Assembly (NCBI RefSeq): GCF_001723175.1
Contig: NC_064651.1
Span: 496,001-560,000, forward strand
Origin: Penicillium oxalicum
Lineage: Eukaryota > Ascomycota > Eurotiomycetes > Eurotiales > Aspergillaceae
Length of the DNA stretch: 64,000 bases
Direction of reading: 5' to 3'
Below the pieces are notes generated by a model, which made no database searches, was not told where the DNA came from, and saw only the letters and a program-made list of their open reading frames with translations. Below, piece after piece: positions 22,975 to 35,000 of the stretch. The position numbers were made by a program, and so were the translations under genes. Within the stretch, counting starts at the first letter, position 1. Each line of letters begins with the position of its first letter.

Positions 22975-24858
22975 TCAACTTGAAGGCTTGCCCATATTCA
23001 GCTGCACGAGCTGTTGCAGCAGGCTCGCAGTTTGCTCGGCAGAGTATCCAAAGAAGACCGGTCCATTGAACGTGACATGAGTGGGAATACCCTGTCCATC
23101 CATCGGGGGGGGACCGCTTCCGAATGGCGTTCCTCCTTGGCCAGTCGCTTCGCCTTTGTTGGTGAGGCCACCGTTTCCCCAGTTGGACCAGGGCGATTCG
23201 AGATGAGCGGCTGGGGCAGCCGGAGGAGCAGGAGGAGGAGGAGCAGTAGCAGCAGCCGCTGGCGCCGGTGCTGGAGCAGGAGGACTAGCGGTCATCTCAG
23301 GCTTGGACGCATCGTGGCCGAACGGACATCGACCGGCGGGTTTCACTTTTGTTGCGCGAGGTGACGAGCCCGAAGGTTCGGCCACAGAGGCTTCTGGGGG
23401 CGTTGGTCCATCTGCCGAGCCCGGGAAGGGGTAGGACGCAGTTGCAGGTGGTTGTTCTGCAAGAGGAATGGGGATCCCCCAAGGCCGGCTTGGAGATTCC
23501 CCCACGCGCACTTCTCGAAGAGGACGATCGAATCGACTCTCGCGGTCGTCCGCTGGCTGCGTGGGAGGCATCGGCGTCACCGGGTCCACCTCTTCGGCCC
23601 ATTTCTCGACTCGCTCCGGGGATGAGGAAGGGCCTGAATGCTCGTCCACCTCGCCCTCCCCGTTGGTCTCTCTTTCGGGCAGGAAGGCCTGATGCTTCGC
23701 ACTGAGGCCACGGATCATGTTGATCAGACCACCGTACTTGGCGTCAAGCTGTCGCATGTTCTGCGGGTCCCGCTGGTATCGCTTCACGCAGATGGCATGG
23801 CTTCGGGGGATCTCGTGTTTATGTCGCTCCACGTACTCGGCAATCTCCTCGGGGGAGTGCTTGTCCAGGTATCGAATGGGGCAGCGAGATACGGGACAAT
23901 GCCCTTGTGAAGATCGGCCGGCCGAGGGCGCAGTACTGGAACGACGCTCCTCCTGGTCAGCCTTGATCGGGTCCAAGTCATCATGCCCGCAGGTATCTTC
24001 AATATGGATTTTAGGTCCATCGTCACGACGTCCAGAGGCCATGTCGCTACCTGGGCGCGGGGTGGTGGGTTTGGAGAATGGACAGTGGAGGCTGCCTTGA
24101 GGTCCGTTGGTGGTGAAGTCTTGTTCCAAGGATACCGAAGGGTCGGGCCCACGGGCCAGAAGGCACGAATTGGCAGCGGATATTGGGGATGAGCCGTCCG
24201 CGCGGACAAGAGCTTTGTAGCCCCTTATTCCATCCACGATGGCTCGCATAGAATTTTCGTCTACATTTTGATGCGAAACAAGCGTCTTCATTATTTCCAT
24301 TGAATTCAACGACTGTTCTTCGACGGCTGGCTTGCTTTGTACGAGGCCTTCACATAACTCTTTCTGTTGATCCAATAACCTTTGCTGTACCTCTATCGCA
24401 CGAGGTCTATCCTGGGCAGGCAGTAATCTTGTCACGTTCGTGTACTAGAGAATGGGATTTCTCGTTAGCATTTCAGTCCAGAGGTGAAAATGCGAGGCAA
24501 AATTGCGGTCATGGGAAGAGGGCACAATGTCTCGATCAGATAATACATGTTAATCCGTCAACGTCACAAAAGAGTGACTCCTGATCTAGAGCTAATCAAA
24601 TTCTCTCATCATTTGAGACATTGGGGGCGCGAAAGTGCCAGGGAGAAGGGAGTGTTCGCAGCGATCGGCAGGAGGAAGTAAGGGGATAAGTACCTGTTTA
24701 AATGCTTCGTGGGTGTATTGCTTGAGATCATTGTGTCTGTGAGTGAGTCGATACAGGGTTAGTAGAAGGGCATCGAATGCTTTGCCCACGGCCTGCAGTT
24801 GATCCTCATGCAGGTCCGGCTGCATCTGCGGAATCTCGGCGCGGTCGTCAAGAGACAT
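22975..24858 (-). CDS. fungal protein with repeated Cys-Pro motifs, function unknown
   Basis: Not recognised as a named family. Exons in transcript order are 24858-24694 and 24444-22975, with a 249-bp intron (GTACTT..CTAG), giving 544 aa. The start is the first ATG; an upstream TTG in frame is not used. The N-terminal about 140 residues are predicted helical (QLQAVGKAFDALLLTLYRLTHRHNDLKQYT, RAIEVQQRLLDQQKELCEGL) and could form a coiled coil. Three Cys-Pro sites follow: LHCPF (about 175), the GHCPVSRCP..H..H..SHAICVKRY block (about 236-278, possible zinc ligands) and GRCPFGHD near residue 430. The region between is charged and Pro-rich. A Pro/Ala-rich segment leads to a conserved-looking C-terminus (THVTFNGPVFFGYSAEQTASLLQQL). 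It may be a scaffold or nucleic-acid-associated protein, but nothing fixes that. Confidence 0.8.
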
Positions 24859-25055
24859 CGTCGCGAAAAAGGTCAAACAGTGTTTTACAAAAGGATGTGA
24901 ATCATCATTAGAATCACGAATTGACCGGGGCTAGGGTGGATGATGCAGCCGCCTGGGTATTAATGATGAGAACATTGAAAGGGTGTACGGAAAGGTTTTA
25001 TAGCAAGAATGGACCGACGCCGGAACAACGTTAAGCGAGATGGTCCGTGTCAAAA

Positions 25056-25102
25056 TCACGTGAATGCGGTACCCAGGCTGACTTGTCCAGCCAGATCACG
25101 TG
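25056..25102. promoter_or_regulatory. pair of CACGTG E-boxes
   Basis: The palindrome TCACGTGA (25056-25063) and a second CACGTG (25097-25102) lie 40 bp apart, about 200-245 bp upstream of the start at 24858 on the minus strand. CACGTG is the core site of fungal bHLH factors (Cbf1, SREBP types). Use in vivo is inferred. Confidence 0.45.
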
Positions 25103-26055
25103 TTGCTTAGCCCTTCAGTGTCGGCCCCGCCTGATCCTGAAAAGATAGAAGCTTCAGATTGGTACTATAGTGGGATGTCTTCCATGGAAGGACGTAGGAG
25201 TCGGAGGACTAGATCCATTGGAGGCCGACCATTACGATATTTAGACCTAGATGTTTTCAGTGGATGGTCTTGAGCTTTTTAAGGTTCCAAATGATGGAGT
25301 ACTGCAGCGGACAGAACGTCAGGTCCCGTCCACTTTGTGTGGTGGGTGGATATACAATTGCCCATATACTGTCCCGCATCACTTCCCGTCCTGGAATGCT
25401 TCGGTTCGATGGTCCATGCCAGAAGTGAGTACTAAAGGCTGAGTATCCCGTACCTGGCGCCTACGTCAGGTAGTTATCTAAAACAGGATCACCTGACCTT
25501 TCCAATTGTTCTCTTTTAGATCAGTAGACATTTAATGGAGGGTCGTTTGATCCACCAACGCGCCCACGGATCAACGGTGAGCTTCCCTCACCTGCTGGTC
25601 TGCAGCCCTGCCGATTTCCATCTATTTAGTTCCCCTGACGTCGGCTGGTCATTTCGCAAGTACATATTCGTGATAGCCTTCCCAAAGCCGCCCGCAATCA
25701 GCGTGTACAAACCTCTTTCTCGAATCACCATCGCAGATCCAGACCTGTTTCACTATCCCTGTTGATATCGAGGTCTGGTCAAGCCCATCGGACTGGTCGC
25801 CACACGGACACCTGTCATGGTGTGGAGGAACAGAACCTGCTCCCGGGGCAGCCGCTGATTCGTCGGATGGAACACTCACAGGCAGCCTCGGCGAGAGACT
25901 CGCATCGGCAGGTTCGCCTGAAGCTCTGCCGAGGTCGTTTTGTCCTGTAACAATGAACGGAAACGAGCATGGGGATTGATAGTGATATGATGAGGTTGGA
26001 ATTCTCGATAGCCAGTAGCATCATGGGAGTTGGCTGTTCTTGCGATGCCGATGAA

Positions 26056-26083
26056 GGGGGGGGGGGGGGGGGGGGGGGGGGGG
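26056..26083 (+). repeat. poly-G tract (28 G)
   Basis: 28 consecutive G on the plus strand, then A and another five G. The longest homopolymer in the window; intergenic. Confidence 0.95.
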
Positions 26084-27654
26084 AGGGGGAATCTTTTGAG
26101 GAACATCGCAGCATGAGGTACACTCCAAGCCAGTTGCCTGTTTAGGTACATATTTACAGTACCTGTTGTCCTTTCTGTGCTTGTATCAGCGGAAGAACCA
26201 TGAACCGCCAAGAGGCCCATTCACGCTCACAGTGGAACATGCTCTGACAGGGGGGGGACCTTCTCAAGCCACAATACGTGATATCGGTCATTGATAGGTC
26301 TTCGGGTGTACAGGGGATGGTTATGGGCGTGGCTGTGAGGTTGCATGAGCAGAATTTGGCAGACAGCGCCAAAGGTTCTCAGATCTGTGCACGACCTCTG
26401 GATGAAGAAATGGCGTGACGGAAGCTGTGGATCAAGACCCGTTGACTGTTCTTGGGGCATCACCGGTCAATGATCACTGGGTGTGTCAGCGAGGACCGAG
26501 CCGACGGCGGCTCTCCATTCTCTAGTGTGACCATGAAGCTGGGAATCATGTTTGTGTCTCATTCGAGACACCGAAGATGCAGGGTGTGCGTATCATAAAA
26601 ACTTCTGGCGGGACGGGTCATGGTTGCGAACAGCAAATCTATTGTTCTAGACACACCGGTAGCTTTCGTCGAAAGCACTACCACTGAAAGCTGCTATTGT
26701 CTGTTTGAGAAATCCGCACGGTATGCCTCGCAAGGCGATTCATGATCGAGAAGGGACAGAAATACTCTGCCTCATGAAACTTGTGGACTTCTGTAGTAGC
26801 TAGCTTGCCAAGTCCGTTGCTGAAGGAGATTTGTCCGCACGCTCAATCGACTCGCCTCGTTATTCAGACGCTCGATTGCGACCTCCGTGCATCATGGATG
26901 AGTTCACCTCTTACTGATGCGATCCTTAGCACAGACCGCAGTCTGACCGCTTGTTGACCTTCTCCAGCAGACACTGGCCTGGTCCTCCACCGTTCTCCCC
27001 ACTTGAATATCATTCGTAGATCCTCCCGTAACGCAAATGCTGCCAGTAGACGGATGTCGTCTCGATTGTGAAGCCGGCCCAGGACTCCGTTGGCGAGAAC
27101 CTGAATACAAGCAGGAGAGACTGCCCAATGAGTTGCCACTTTGATAAGAGATTGTGTCGAACTTTCTGAAGAAGTATACACTAGCCGGAGGGGAAATGCC
27201 CAACCCATCAGCGAAGCTACTTTGCATATTTGCATGACTATGTGAGAGCCCGGTCCTGTGGAATTTTGATGTTACCAAACGGAGAATTATCCTGCAAAGA
27301 ATAAAACATCGCTGGCTTTCCGAAAAGACCGCGCGAATGCAAACACTTGATGATTCTTTGCATCTCGTCTCTGCAAGCCATGCTGAAGCCTGCGGTACCC
27401 CGCCGAGGGGTACACCCGCGGGTGGAGGTTGTACACCGCAAGCATTAAAGTACCGATACTAGGCTCACCATATACAAGTCGCCGCTGTAAGAAGTACTGG
27501 ATACACATTCTCGGGCGGCACTGCTTATCGACGCCGATCCATAGATTTTTTTTTTTCATTTTCATTTTCGTCGATCAAACTGGGAAATAAAGACAGTAAA
27601 TTGACCGTTTTTGGGAATTATCTCTCGTACGGTACCACCAGAATATGCTTATCA

Positions 27655-27928
27655 CCATAGTACTGAGAGTCATAATGAAATTTTCTCTTTTTCTCTTTCT
27701 CTTCCGACTATCGTATCTTTTTACACGACATCGCACTTTTGCTCGGCCCCTCCTCTCCTCATTATTGTCTGGCCCAGTCCAAGACCAATCATCCCACCAC
27801 CCCTCCACCTCACCTCTTTTTTTTTTTATCTTTTATTTTTTTCCCCCCCAACCCAAGCTCAATCTCCTCTCCTCTCCTCCTCTCACCCTTTTTCTCTCTC
27901 TTCTCTTCCCCCCTCCTTCTCTCTCACC
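27655..27928 (+). promoter_or_regulatory. pyrimidine-rich promoter/leader of the APRT gene
   Basis: About 270 bases almost wholly C and T on the coding strand run up to the ATG, ending CTCTCACC ATG. CT-rich stretches just upstream of the start are typical of strongly expressed filamentous-fungal genes. Confidence 0.6.
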
Positions 27929-28801
27929 ATGTCCACCTCATCTTCCACCCAGCCTGATGCCTCCGCCGCCCAAGTCTCCGGCCACTCCACCACCCATGCC
28001 TCCCGCTCCGCCGAACTCGCCAGTCTTAAAGTAGGCCTGCGCGCTGCCCTGCGCCAGTTCCCAGATTTCCCCAGCCCCGGCATTCTTTTCGAGGACATCC
28101 TGCCCATCTTCGCCGACCCCAAGCTGCATGAGTCTTTGATCCGCTCTCTGGAGTTGCACGTCCTGGAGGCCTACGGTGGCCAGAAGCCCGATGTGATCGT
28201 TGGTTTGGAGGCTCGTGGGTTCCTCATGGGCCCCAGCCTGGCTCTGCGTCTGGGCGCCAGCTTCGTGCCGGTGCGCAAGCAGGGCAAGCTGCCCGGTCCT
28301 TGTGTGACCCAGGCCTACGAGAAGGAGTATGGTCAGGACTTTTTCCAGATGCAGGAGGGTGCTATCAAGCCCGGGCAGAAGGTCATTGTTGTTGACGACA
28401 TCATTGCTACTGGTGAGTTCCACAAGAGACGAGTGTCTGGAGTGCTGGGAGGTGTTTGTGGGCTGCTCGAGACTCCGTCAGCTCCTGGCGCGAGGACTGT
28501 CTCTGGCATTCTTTCGTGTTGAGGATGACAGTCTCGAGCTCAGGGAGAAACAGACACTGGATTTGAGGAATGGGAGGGATCCCCCTCGGACATTACCCAC
28601 TATCACACGGGATCTACTAGTTTTTTTGGTGACTCACGCTGACCCTTTCTGTTAGGTGGCTCTGCTTGGGCTGGTGGCGAGATGATCCGCAAGATGGGCG
28701 GTGACCTGCTCGGATTCATCTTCATCTTGGAGCTGGAGTTCCTCAAGGGCCGTGACAAGCTCCCCGCTCCGGTTTACACCCTGCTCTCTGGCCAGGCTTA
28801 A
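27929..28801 (+). CDS. apt1: adenine phosphoribosyltransferase
   Basis: Catalyses adenine + PRPP to AMP + pyrophosphate in cytosolic purine salvage. Two exons, 27929-28412 and 28656-28801, with a 243-bp GT..AG intron splitting a glycine codon, give 209 aa. After a 30-residue Ser/Ala-rich N-terminal extension come the family blocks: [60 protein letters not shown], and [18 protein letters not shown]. The PRPP-binding loop [15 protein letters not shown] (about 150-165) is completed across the intron. The C-terminus is [17 protein letters not shown]. Bacterial and yeast APRTs are about 180-190 aa; the excess here is the N-terminal extension. The unspliced frame stops soon after the donor. Identification is firm. 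Confidence 0.97.
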
Positions 28802-29752
28802 GTGGAAGCTTAGCTACCCAGGGTCAATCTCCCCGACACCGAATTGCTGGTCAATCCCTTTGGTTCGATCTTTTCTGGTCTTTCGACAATGCTTATCTAT
28901 TTGCTCACGATACGGAGTCGACTTTCCCCCCCCCTTCACCTCAGTCAACTCTCCTTCGTGCCAATGCTTCTGCGTTGGTGGGGTTTTATAAAAGTGCCAT
29001 GTTCTTCTGCATGTTGCCTTGTGTTTCCATTTCTTTCTTCTTGTCGGCATCCGCGATATTTGACATTTTGAATGCCGCTTGACGGCCGTGCGACGCTTAG
29101 GACGCTTTGATTCGGGGCAGGCCGGGGGCCGCAGTGTCTACCTGAGACCTGAGCATAATGAGTGGGAGATCTGGAGAGCATCTCAGCAATCTATTTACCT
29201 CGGAGGTATCCAACCACATTATATCTGTTTCGCCCCTCATGCGTCGAGGGACAATGTCGTCCCGTCCAGCCGGATTGGGGTGGGGAGACTCTCCTCCAAT
29301 CCGATGGCTGGCGCAGCTTTCCAAAAGCTGGCAGGATACTTCGGGAGACTCATGCCTGTACATAGGAGAAGAATTCGCCTTCTCGTGGATTTGTGTTATT
29401 TATCATAACATTTCCCTAATTTCTCCGGTTGCGACGCCAATTCTCATGTTTTTCGTAGTTTTCCCACCCACCACCAGAGTTTCCCAGATGCATTTTTCTC
29501 CTTTGCGGACCCATACCTGACTATTGCCTTCCATCACCCCCAGGACTGTCCCTAGTCTTCCTCATTGGCTCTTCGATTCTGACTTTCGAGCTAGTGGTGG
29601 CATCACGACAAGCACAAAAGAGCGACCAACTGACGAACCAGATCGATTTCTATAAACTACTCCTATAATCAGACCTGTTGACTTCCAGCCGGCAGATGCA
29701 TCTTCACAATGACTCTGAATCCAATACAAATTTTGGACATGACACCATCCAC
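28802..29752. other. convergent intergenic region
   Basis: 951 bp between the APRT stop (+) and the stop of the gamma-glutamylcyclotransferase-like gene (-). It should hold both 3' UTRs. Overlapping ORFs at 29079-29520 have no recognisable protein features. Confidence 0.5.
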
Positions 29753-30634
29753 TCACACCTCTGGAATATCCTTCCTCAGCACCTCCTTCAACCACTTCCC
29801 ATCCATCCCCAAAGCCTCTGCTTCCCGAATCGCCCGATCCATCCGCGGAATATACTCCGCTTTGGGTCTCGACATGAGCACATGCTCCTCATCCACATAC
29901 ACCAAGACCCGAACTCGAACGGGGACCTGACTACCACCAGCACTTCCCACCGCAACCCCATCCTCCAAACTCTTCTCATCCAACCACTTCTCCACCTCCG
30001 CCTCCACGTACCACTTATTATAGCTCCCCTCCCCTTGCTCCCTCGGCCGAATCGCAGGACTAATCACGCTCGTGTCCTCATCGACTTCCTCCGCCGCCTC
30101 ATCCACGCCCTCATACCCATCGAGGATCTTCTCGTCCCCCGCATCCATATCGTACAAGACGCCAAGCACGGCGTCACGATGTCCAGAGACGGGAATCTGG
30201 TCTGCAACACGACTAGGCTGCGATCCGACGAGACGCAGTGCTGGGGGAGGGAGGACATTGGCGTAGCCACGCTCGCAGATGAGCCAGCGCCAGTGTGGGA
30301 GGGAGGCGATGGCGAGCGGGTGGGCAGAGTGCGAGGGGTGAATGCGGCAGCGGGATTTCATTTGGGTTGGGGAAAGATTGGAACCGTAGGCGAAGTAGAG
30401 ATATTTGGGTGGTGGTGGTCGTGATGGAGGGAGGAGGATGGTTGGGTCAAGGCATTTGTGGGCGGAGGGCGGGAGAAGAGTTTCTGCTGCTGCTGCTGCT
30501 TCTCCTTGTTGTTGATGTTGCTCATTTTGAACAGGGTTTATTAACAGTGATATTGAGACTGATGCTGATGCTGATACTGGGCCAGGGGCTGGTGGAGATT
30601 GAGGTTGAACCTCTATTGGAGAAGCTGTATGCAT
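29753..30634 (-). CDS. gamma-glutamylcyclotransferase-like (GGCT/AIG2-fold) protein
   Basis: GGCT-fold enzymes cyclise gamma-glutamyl groups to 5-oxoproline, in glutathione turnover or on gamma-glutamyl peptides. One uninterrupted exon of 293 aa from a true ATG. The N-terminal 75 residues are low complexity (Ser/Ala repeats, QQQ, a five-Ala run). The substrate-loop signature KYLYFAYGSNLSPTQM sits at about 77-92. The usual catalytic-acid context follows at DEKILDGYEGVD (Glu about 175), then KWYVEAEVEKW. A C-terminal domain of about 70 residues carries VPVRVRVLVYVDEEHVL and a helical tail (YIPRMDRAIREAEALGMDGKWLKEVLRKDIPEV), as in fungal members whose Pro-Arg-Tyr-type helix ends the fold. The exact substrate cannot be told. 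It is convergent with APRT. Confidence 0.87.
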   Translation of the reverse strand: MHTASPIEVQPQSPPAPGPVSASASVSISLLINPVQNEQHQQQGEAAAAAETLLPPSAHKCLDPTILLPPSRPPPPKYLYFAYGSNLSPTQMKSRCRIHPSHSAHPLAIASLPHWRWLICERGYANVLPPPALRLVGSQPSRVADQIPVSGHRDAVLGVLYDMDAGDEKILDGYEGVDEAAEEVDEDTSVISPAIRPREQGEGSYNKWYVEAEVEKWLDEKSLEDGVAVGSAGGSQVPVRVRVLVYVDEEHVLMSRPKAEYIPRMDRAIREAEALGMDGKWLKEVLRKDIPEV

Positions 30635-32061
30635 GTTATACCCAGGTAGATGACTATTTTCGTGAAGAAAACGACTTCAAACTCTTAGGTACAGCAGACA
30701 AGGACACTAGAGAAGAGATGGAAGAATTCAACTGTCAGCGATAAACTGTAAGATTGTTTGCGTCTGGTCATCCATCCTCCGTAATGCGGGGAAACTGGGG
30801 GTGTGGGGAGGGGAATAATGCTCGACCGACTCATTTAGAACAAGGAAAAAAACAAAACACATAACAATCAACAACCTTACCCAGTCAATCTAACCCTCAC
30901 TGACTGATTACCACACTCAGTCCCCCAGTACTAGTAAGAATATTACGTACATTCCAGCAATGTACCGAGAAAAAAAAGAACATGGAATGCGGGGCGAGGT
31001 TCAAGCCGCGGCTAAGTAATATTTCCCGTTCATTCTCTCGCAAACGGGAATAAAACCTAGGTAGGATGATCAGATATGATAATAATTCAAGTCCGAGACA
31101 AAGTTTAGATTGGTTCGGGGATCTGTATTCAAATTGTACAGATATAAACTTGTAAAAATTTGCGGAACTAGAACGCAGAAAGGGATAAAGAAAGGACGGG
31201 AGAAAAAAAAAAACCTAGGAATGAATTTGATTCTTGCCGTGTATAGGTAATTTCCTATCCAGAACAATGCCGTTGTAACTTCAGGCAAATTGATCCATCA
31301 GATGTGGATGGATGGGCGTTAGGTTCTACATATGGCTGCAGAGGTTAACAATTGAGGTGCGGTTGAAAGAGTTAAATCGGAGGAGGTTCTTGATGGGCCA
31401 TATGGATGCCGAGTATGCTTGGGAACGGACTAATGCCCGTAGCCGTGGTACCTACTGCAGCCTATGTAGGGGTTTCAGCTTCTGGGATTCTGAGAAGTTT
31501 ATGTATGAGGTAGGTAGTTTATTGCAGCTCTCGCATCCGGTCCGATCCATGGGTTGTATAGGTTACCCCCCCCCCCCCCAAGTGAATCAGATACGTTATG
31601 TACTTCCTCTTACTGTCTCGAAGGAAGAAGAACACGAGGACTCTGATAGCTCATGGGTGACTGAGGCGTCAGAGCGGAATTCTTAAAGGCTCAAAGCCAG
31701 AATGGAGAGATATCACAATGAGGGAGATCATATTACGTTCCATGCACGCTGACCAAGCCAGAACCGAATCACTCAATCGCTAGATACAGACCAGAGAAAT
31801 GGACAAGCAAAAAAAAAAAGAAAGAAGAAGAAAAAAAAAAAACAAGGAGCAAATGGAACATCATACCGGCTAACAGACAATGTCCGGGCAAACAAGCAAG
31901 ACATTAGCAAGCAGCAACCGAGAGGTCATCAGTTCAACGCAGCTCTCCCACCCTCTCTCTTTCTCTCTCTCTCTCTTCCCCAGGAAATCGTTACAAATAC
32001 AACGGCCACCTTCGAACAACAAAGCAACATCGCCCACAACCTTTTGGTTGTCCCCATATGA
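30635..32061. other. intergenic; A-rich, 14-base C run
   Basis: 1.4 kb that includes the GGCT promoter (left) and the 3' side of the MUN/C2 gene (right). It has a C14 run (31566-31579), A-rich tracts near 31810-31845 and a CT repeat near 31950-31980. No gene is supported. Confidence 0.5.
31566..31579 (+). repeat. poly-C tract (14 C)
   Basis: Fourteen consecutive C on the plus strand, intergenic. Confidence 0.9.
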
Positions 32062-35000
32062 TCAACGCCGTGGAATCGTTCCACTCATTCGACTTCCCAC
32101 GCCCGCCATCAGACTCTGCTTGACAATGGCATCCGCCGCGGCCGCAGCCGCCAGTCTCTCCTTTTGACGACTGCGATCCCGAAGATATCCTGCAGCCTCG
32201 GGCCTCATCCGTAAGATACGTAGGATCATGTCATCGTTGGGGTCGGCCTGCGCCTCGCGACGCTTCTCCTCCTTCACCTTCTTCATGGTGCCTAGATTGC
32301 GCGAGAGCATGATGCTCTTGGCGCGACGTGCAGCCGGAATGCCCAGGGAGCCGTGTCCGGGGCCTGTGGCTCCTAAATGGGCAGGTGCCGAGAGTCGGTT
32401 GCGATTCGCCTGTTGGCGGTGCACATTGGCCGAGGCCATCCGTTCCGAGGTACGGATGAGATTCTCCGTCGGCTCAAAGTAGAAGAAATTCACGCTTTGG
32501 ATTTCGTGATATTTCGGAGACTTGAGAATGTCGAGAGGCACACCGCCCGCTTCGCCGGTTTCTTCATCGACGGCATGGAAGAAGTTGAGGAGGAGCACGA
32601 GCCAGCGTGAGACGATGTCAACTTCTTGCACGGTGAGCGGTTTTTGATGAGAGGGCTTGTCCGAGAGAGGGGGCACCAGGAGAGACTCGATGGTGGCCAG
32701 GACTTCTTTCCAGAGACGCGCCATGACCATGCGCATGGCTTCTTCGGTGAGGGTTTTGTTCATGATGGCGAAATTGTCGTTGAAGTAGCTGAAGAGCGGA
32801 TCCAGAGCATTTTCCACGTCGGCTGCCGTAGGGCCAGTCGAGGCCGGCGGGCCACGGTTGCGATTCAGGAAATTCGACACAGTGGACATGCTGAGACTGC
32901 CAATGCCCCGAGATAACAAGGATTTCAATGTTCGCCGAGATAAACAGTGACTGATGTAGGCAGAGAGCTAAATAACAAAGGGAAATCTCGATTAGCCTGA
33001 ACGAAGGGTTTTTCCTTTCCCACAATGGGGAAATACATCGTCCCAGAAGAGCAAGGCACATGAAATCCAACCAACTCACCTTTTCGGTAATGCGCCGTGT
33101 CATATCCCTTTCAGTACGCTTCAGGGTGCGGAAAGCCTTGCCAAAGTAGAACTGAATGTCGTCTCGTTCGCCCTCCATACTCACGCGAAGGAGCAGTCGT
33201 CCCTGGGTATCTAGGTCCAGCCAGTATTCTCGAGGGAGGAAGTCACTGAAATGAACAGGATCTAATTTGATGGACGTGCGGCCGACGTAGTCGTGATCAC
33301 CCACCGCATCCCAATCCCAAATAGTCGCAATAATGTTCAGTGGGCCTTGAGTGGTGATATCCACCGCATCTTCCCACCGCGGATTCAAATTATTATAGAT
33401 GATGCGTGTCTTCGCTATCCGCTTCTGGTATTCATCGGTCAAGACCACGTACGGATCACTGCCTCCGTTCATGTCACAGGCTTTCAGATCCTCGGCCTCC
33501 ACCACCTTGATCGTGAAGACATAAGTGGTAGATTTGCGAACCTTCTTGAGCTGGGGTGGTGTGTTCTTTGCAATCACATCGGCACATGCGTCGACGTTGA
33601 TCTCCTGCTCGAGTCGATCTAATTGAGTGAGAGCGTACTCGATATTATTAAGTTTGACCAAAGACTGAATGGAGAAGACAGGTTAGAACCAAAGTCACCC
33701 TCGGGACAAGCCATCAGGATAGCTTCGCACGAGAGAAGAAACATACCTCGGACGAGAACTGGAAGGGCTCAATTCTGTCTTTGTTTGTCCACGTATCCTT
33801 GGCGAATTGCATGAGTTTCTCTTGCGTCGTCTGGTTTAAAGCCGCCTCTTGCTCTGGTGTGAGTTTGTCCATCTCCCGAGCAAACATTTGCTCCAGCGAT
33901 TCACAGTATTTGGCGACACCCTTGCCCATGGACTTGGAGAGGGCAGTCATGAATTTTGCGTACTGGAAGTCGTCATCCCATCCAAGTCCAATCAGATTCT
34001 CCACCACTTGGTTGTAGGACCGGAAGATGTCAATCACTGAAACACTATGCCGTTTATCTTCGGGAACAATCTCGGCCTGCTCATCTCCGCGGACGGTGAA
34101 TTGATCCTGTCGAATCGCCTGATTCACCCAGTCCATGACACTCTGGTCCGTCAGACGGAGCCAGCGCCATACAAATTCTTCGAGCAGAGTTTCCACGTGG
34201 AATGGGAAAGGAGTCCTGCAAATTCTTTGATCAGCATGACCTGGCTGTGAGTGAGACAAAATCTTCTTCTTCAAATGCTTACTCGGGAATCGTGTTGGTG
34301 TACAGCCGCCTGATCGTGGCCAGATTCCGGTACAAATCAAATCCATCCTCGATGTCAATTTCTCTGTCCTCGGCCTTGGCGTGCTCCACGATCCGGAGCA
34401 CCATTTCGTTGGCGTCCTCTGCGAACATGGGGAGGATGTTGGTGCAAAGAATCAGATAAGGATTGACCCTAGTCTGGATGTTAGAGCTTCCAGATGAAAA
34501 AAAAAAGAAAATAATCGGCTCATCCTCAAGGTCGTCACTTACCCCATGATTTCAGGATTATTTCGGTACCGCTTCTGAATTTTCTGCGCCAGCTTGGAAA
34601 TGGCATCGCTCAGTTGAATAATATTGTCAAAGTGCCATTGCTCCTGCTCAACAGGAATCATTTGACTAATCAGGCTCTGGTATTTCTCCGTCGCCTTTTC
34701 TGCAAGGCCGCCTTGAACGTAGGACGAGAAACGATTAATGTCCTGCGGGTCCTCGGTGTAGCTTGGATCCATCTGAATGTGATTCTCCAAAATGTACATC
34801 ACCGGGCCTATCGGCCGGGGCTTTGCTTCAAAACAATCCATCATCACATCGTAGAGCTCACGCAGCAGCGCCTCATGCAATTTAGACAGTAGTTGCTGCA
34901 TGGTCTGAAGATCTTGTATCGTCCATTTTTGACGGTCGAATACAGAAGAGGCCACATAACTACTGCGCTTGGACCGCGGCTCACTGCTCGGGGATTCCTT

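Larger units (their letters stand above)
24859..27928. other. 3-kb intergenic region with poly-G run and E-box pair
   Basis: No supported gene. It contains the promoter of the Cys-Pro gene at its left, with two CACGTG sites, a 28-base G run (26056-26083) and the pyrimidine-rich promoter/leader of the APRT gene at its right. Minus-strand ORF fragments at 26864-27565 have a somewhat protein-like look but do not join with clear splice sites. Confidence 0.5.

Noticed and set aside
31950..31982. CT repeat as a candidate promoter of a plus-strand gene
   Set aside because: It lies downstream of the MUN/C2 gene with no plus-strand coding sequence following it.
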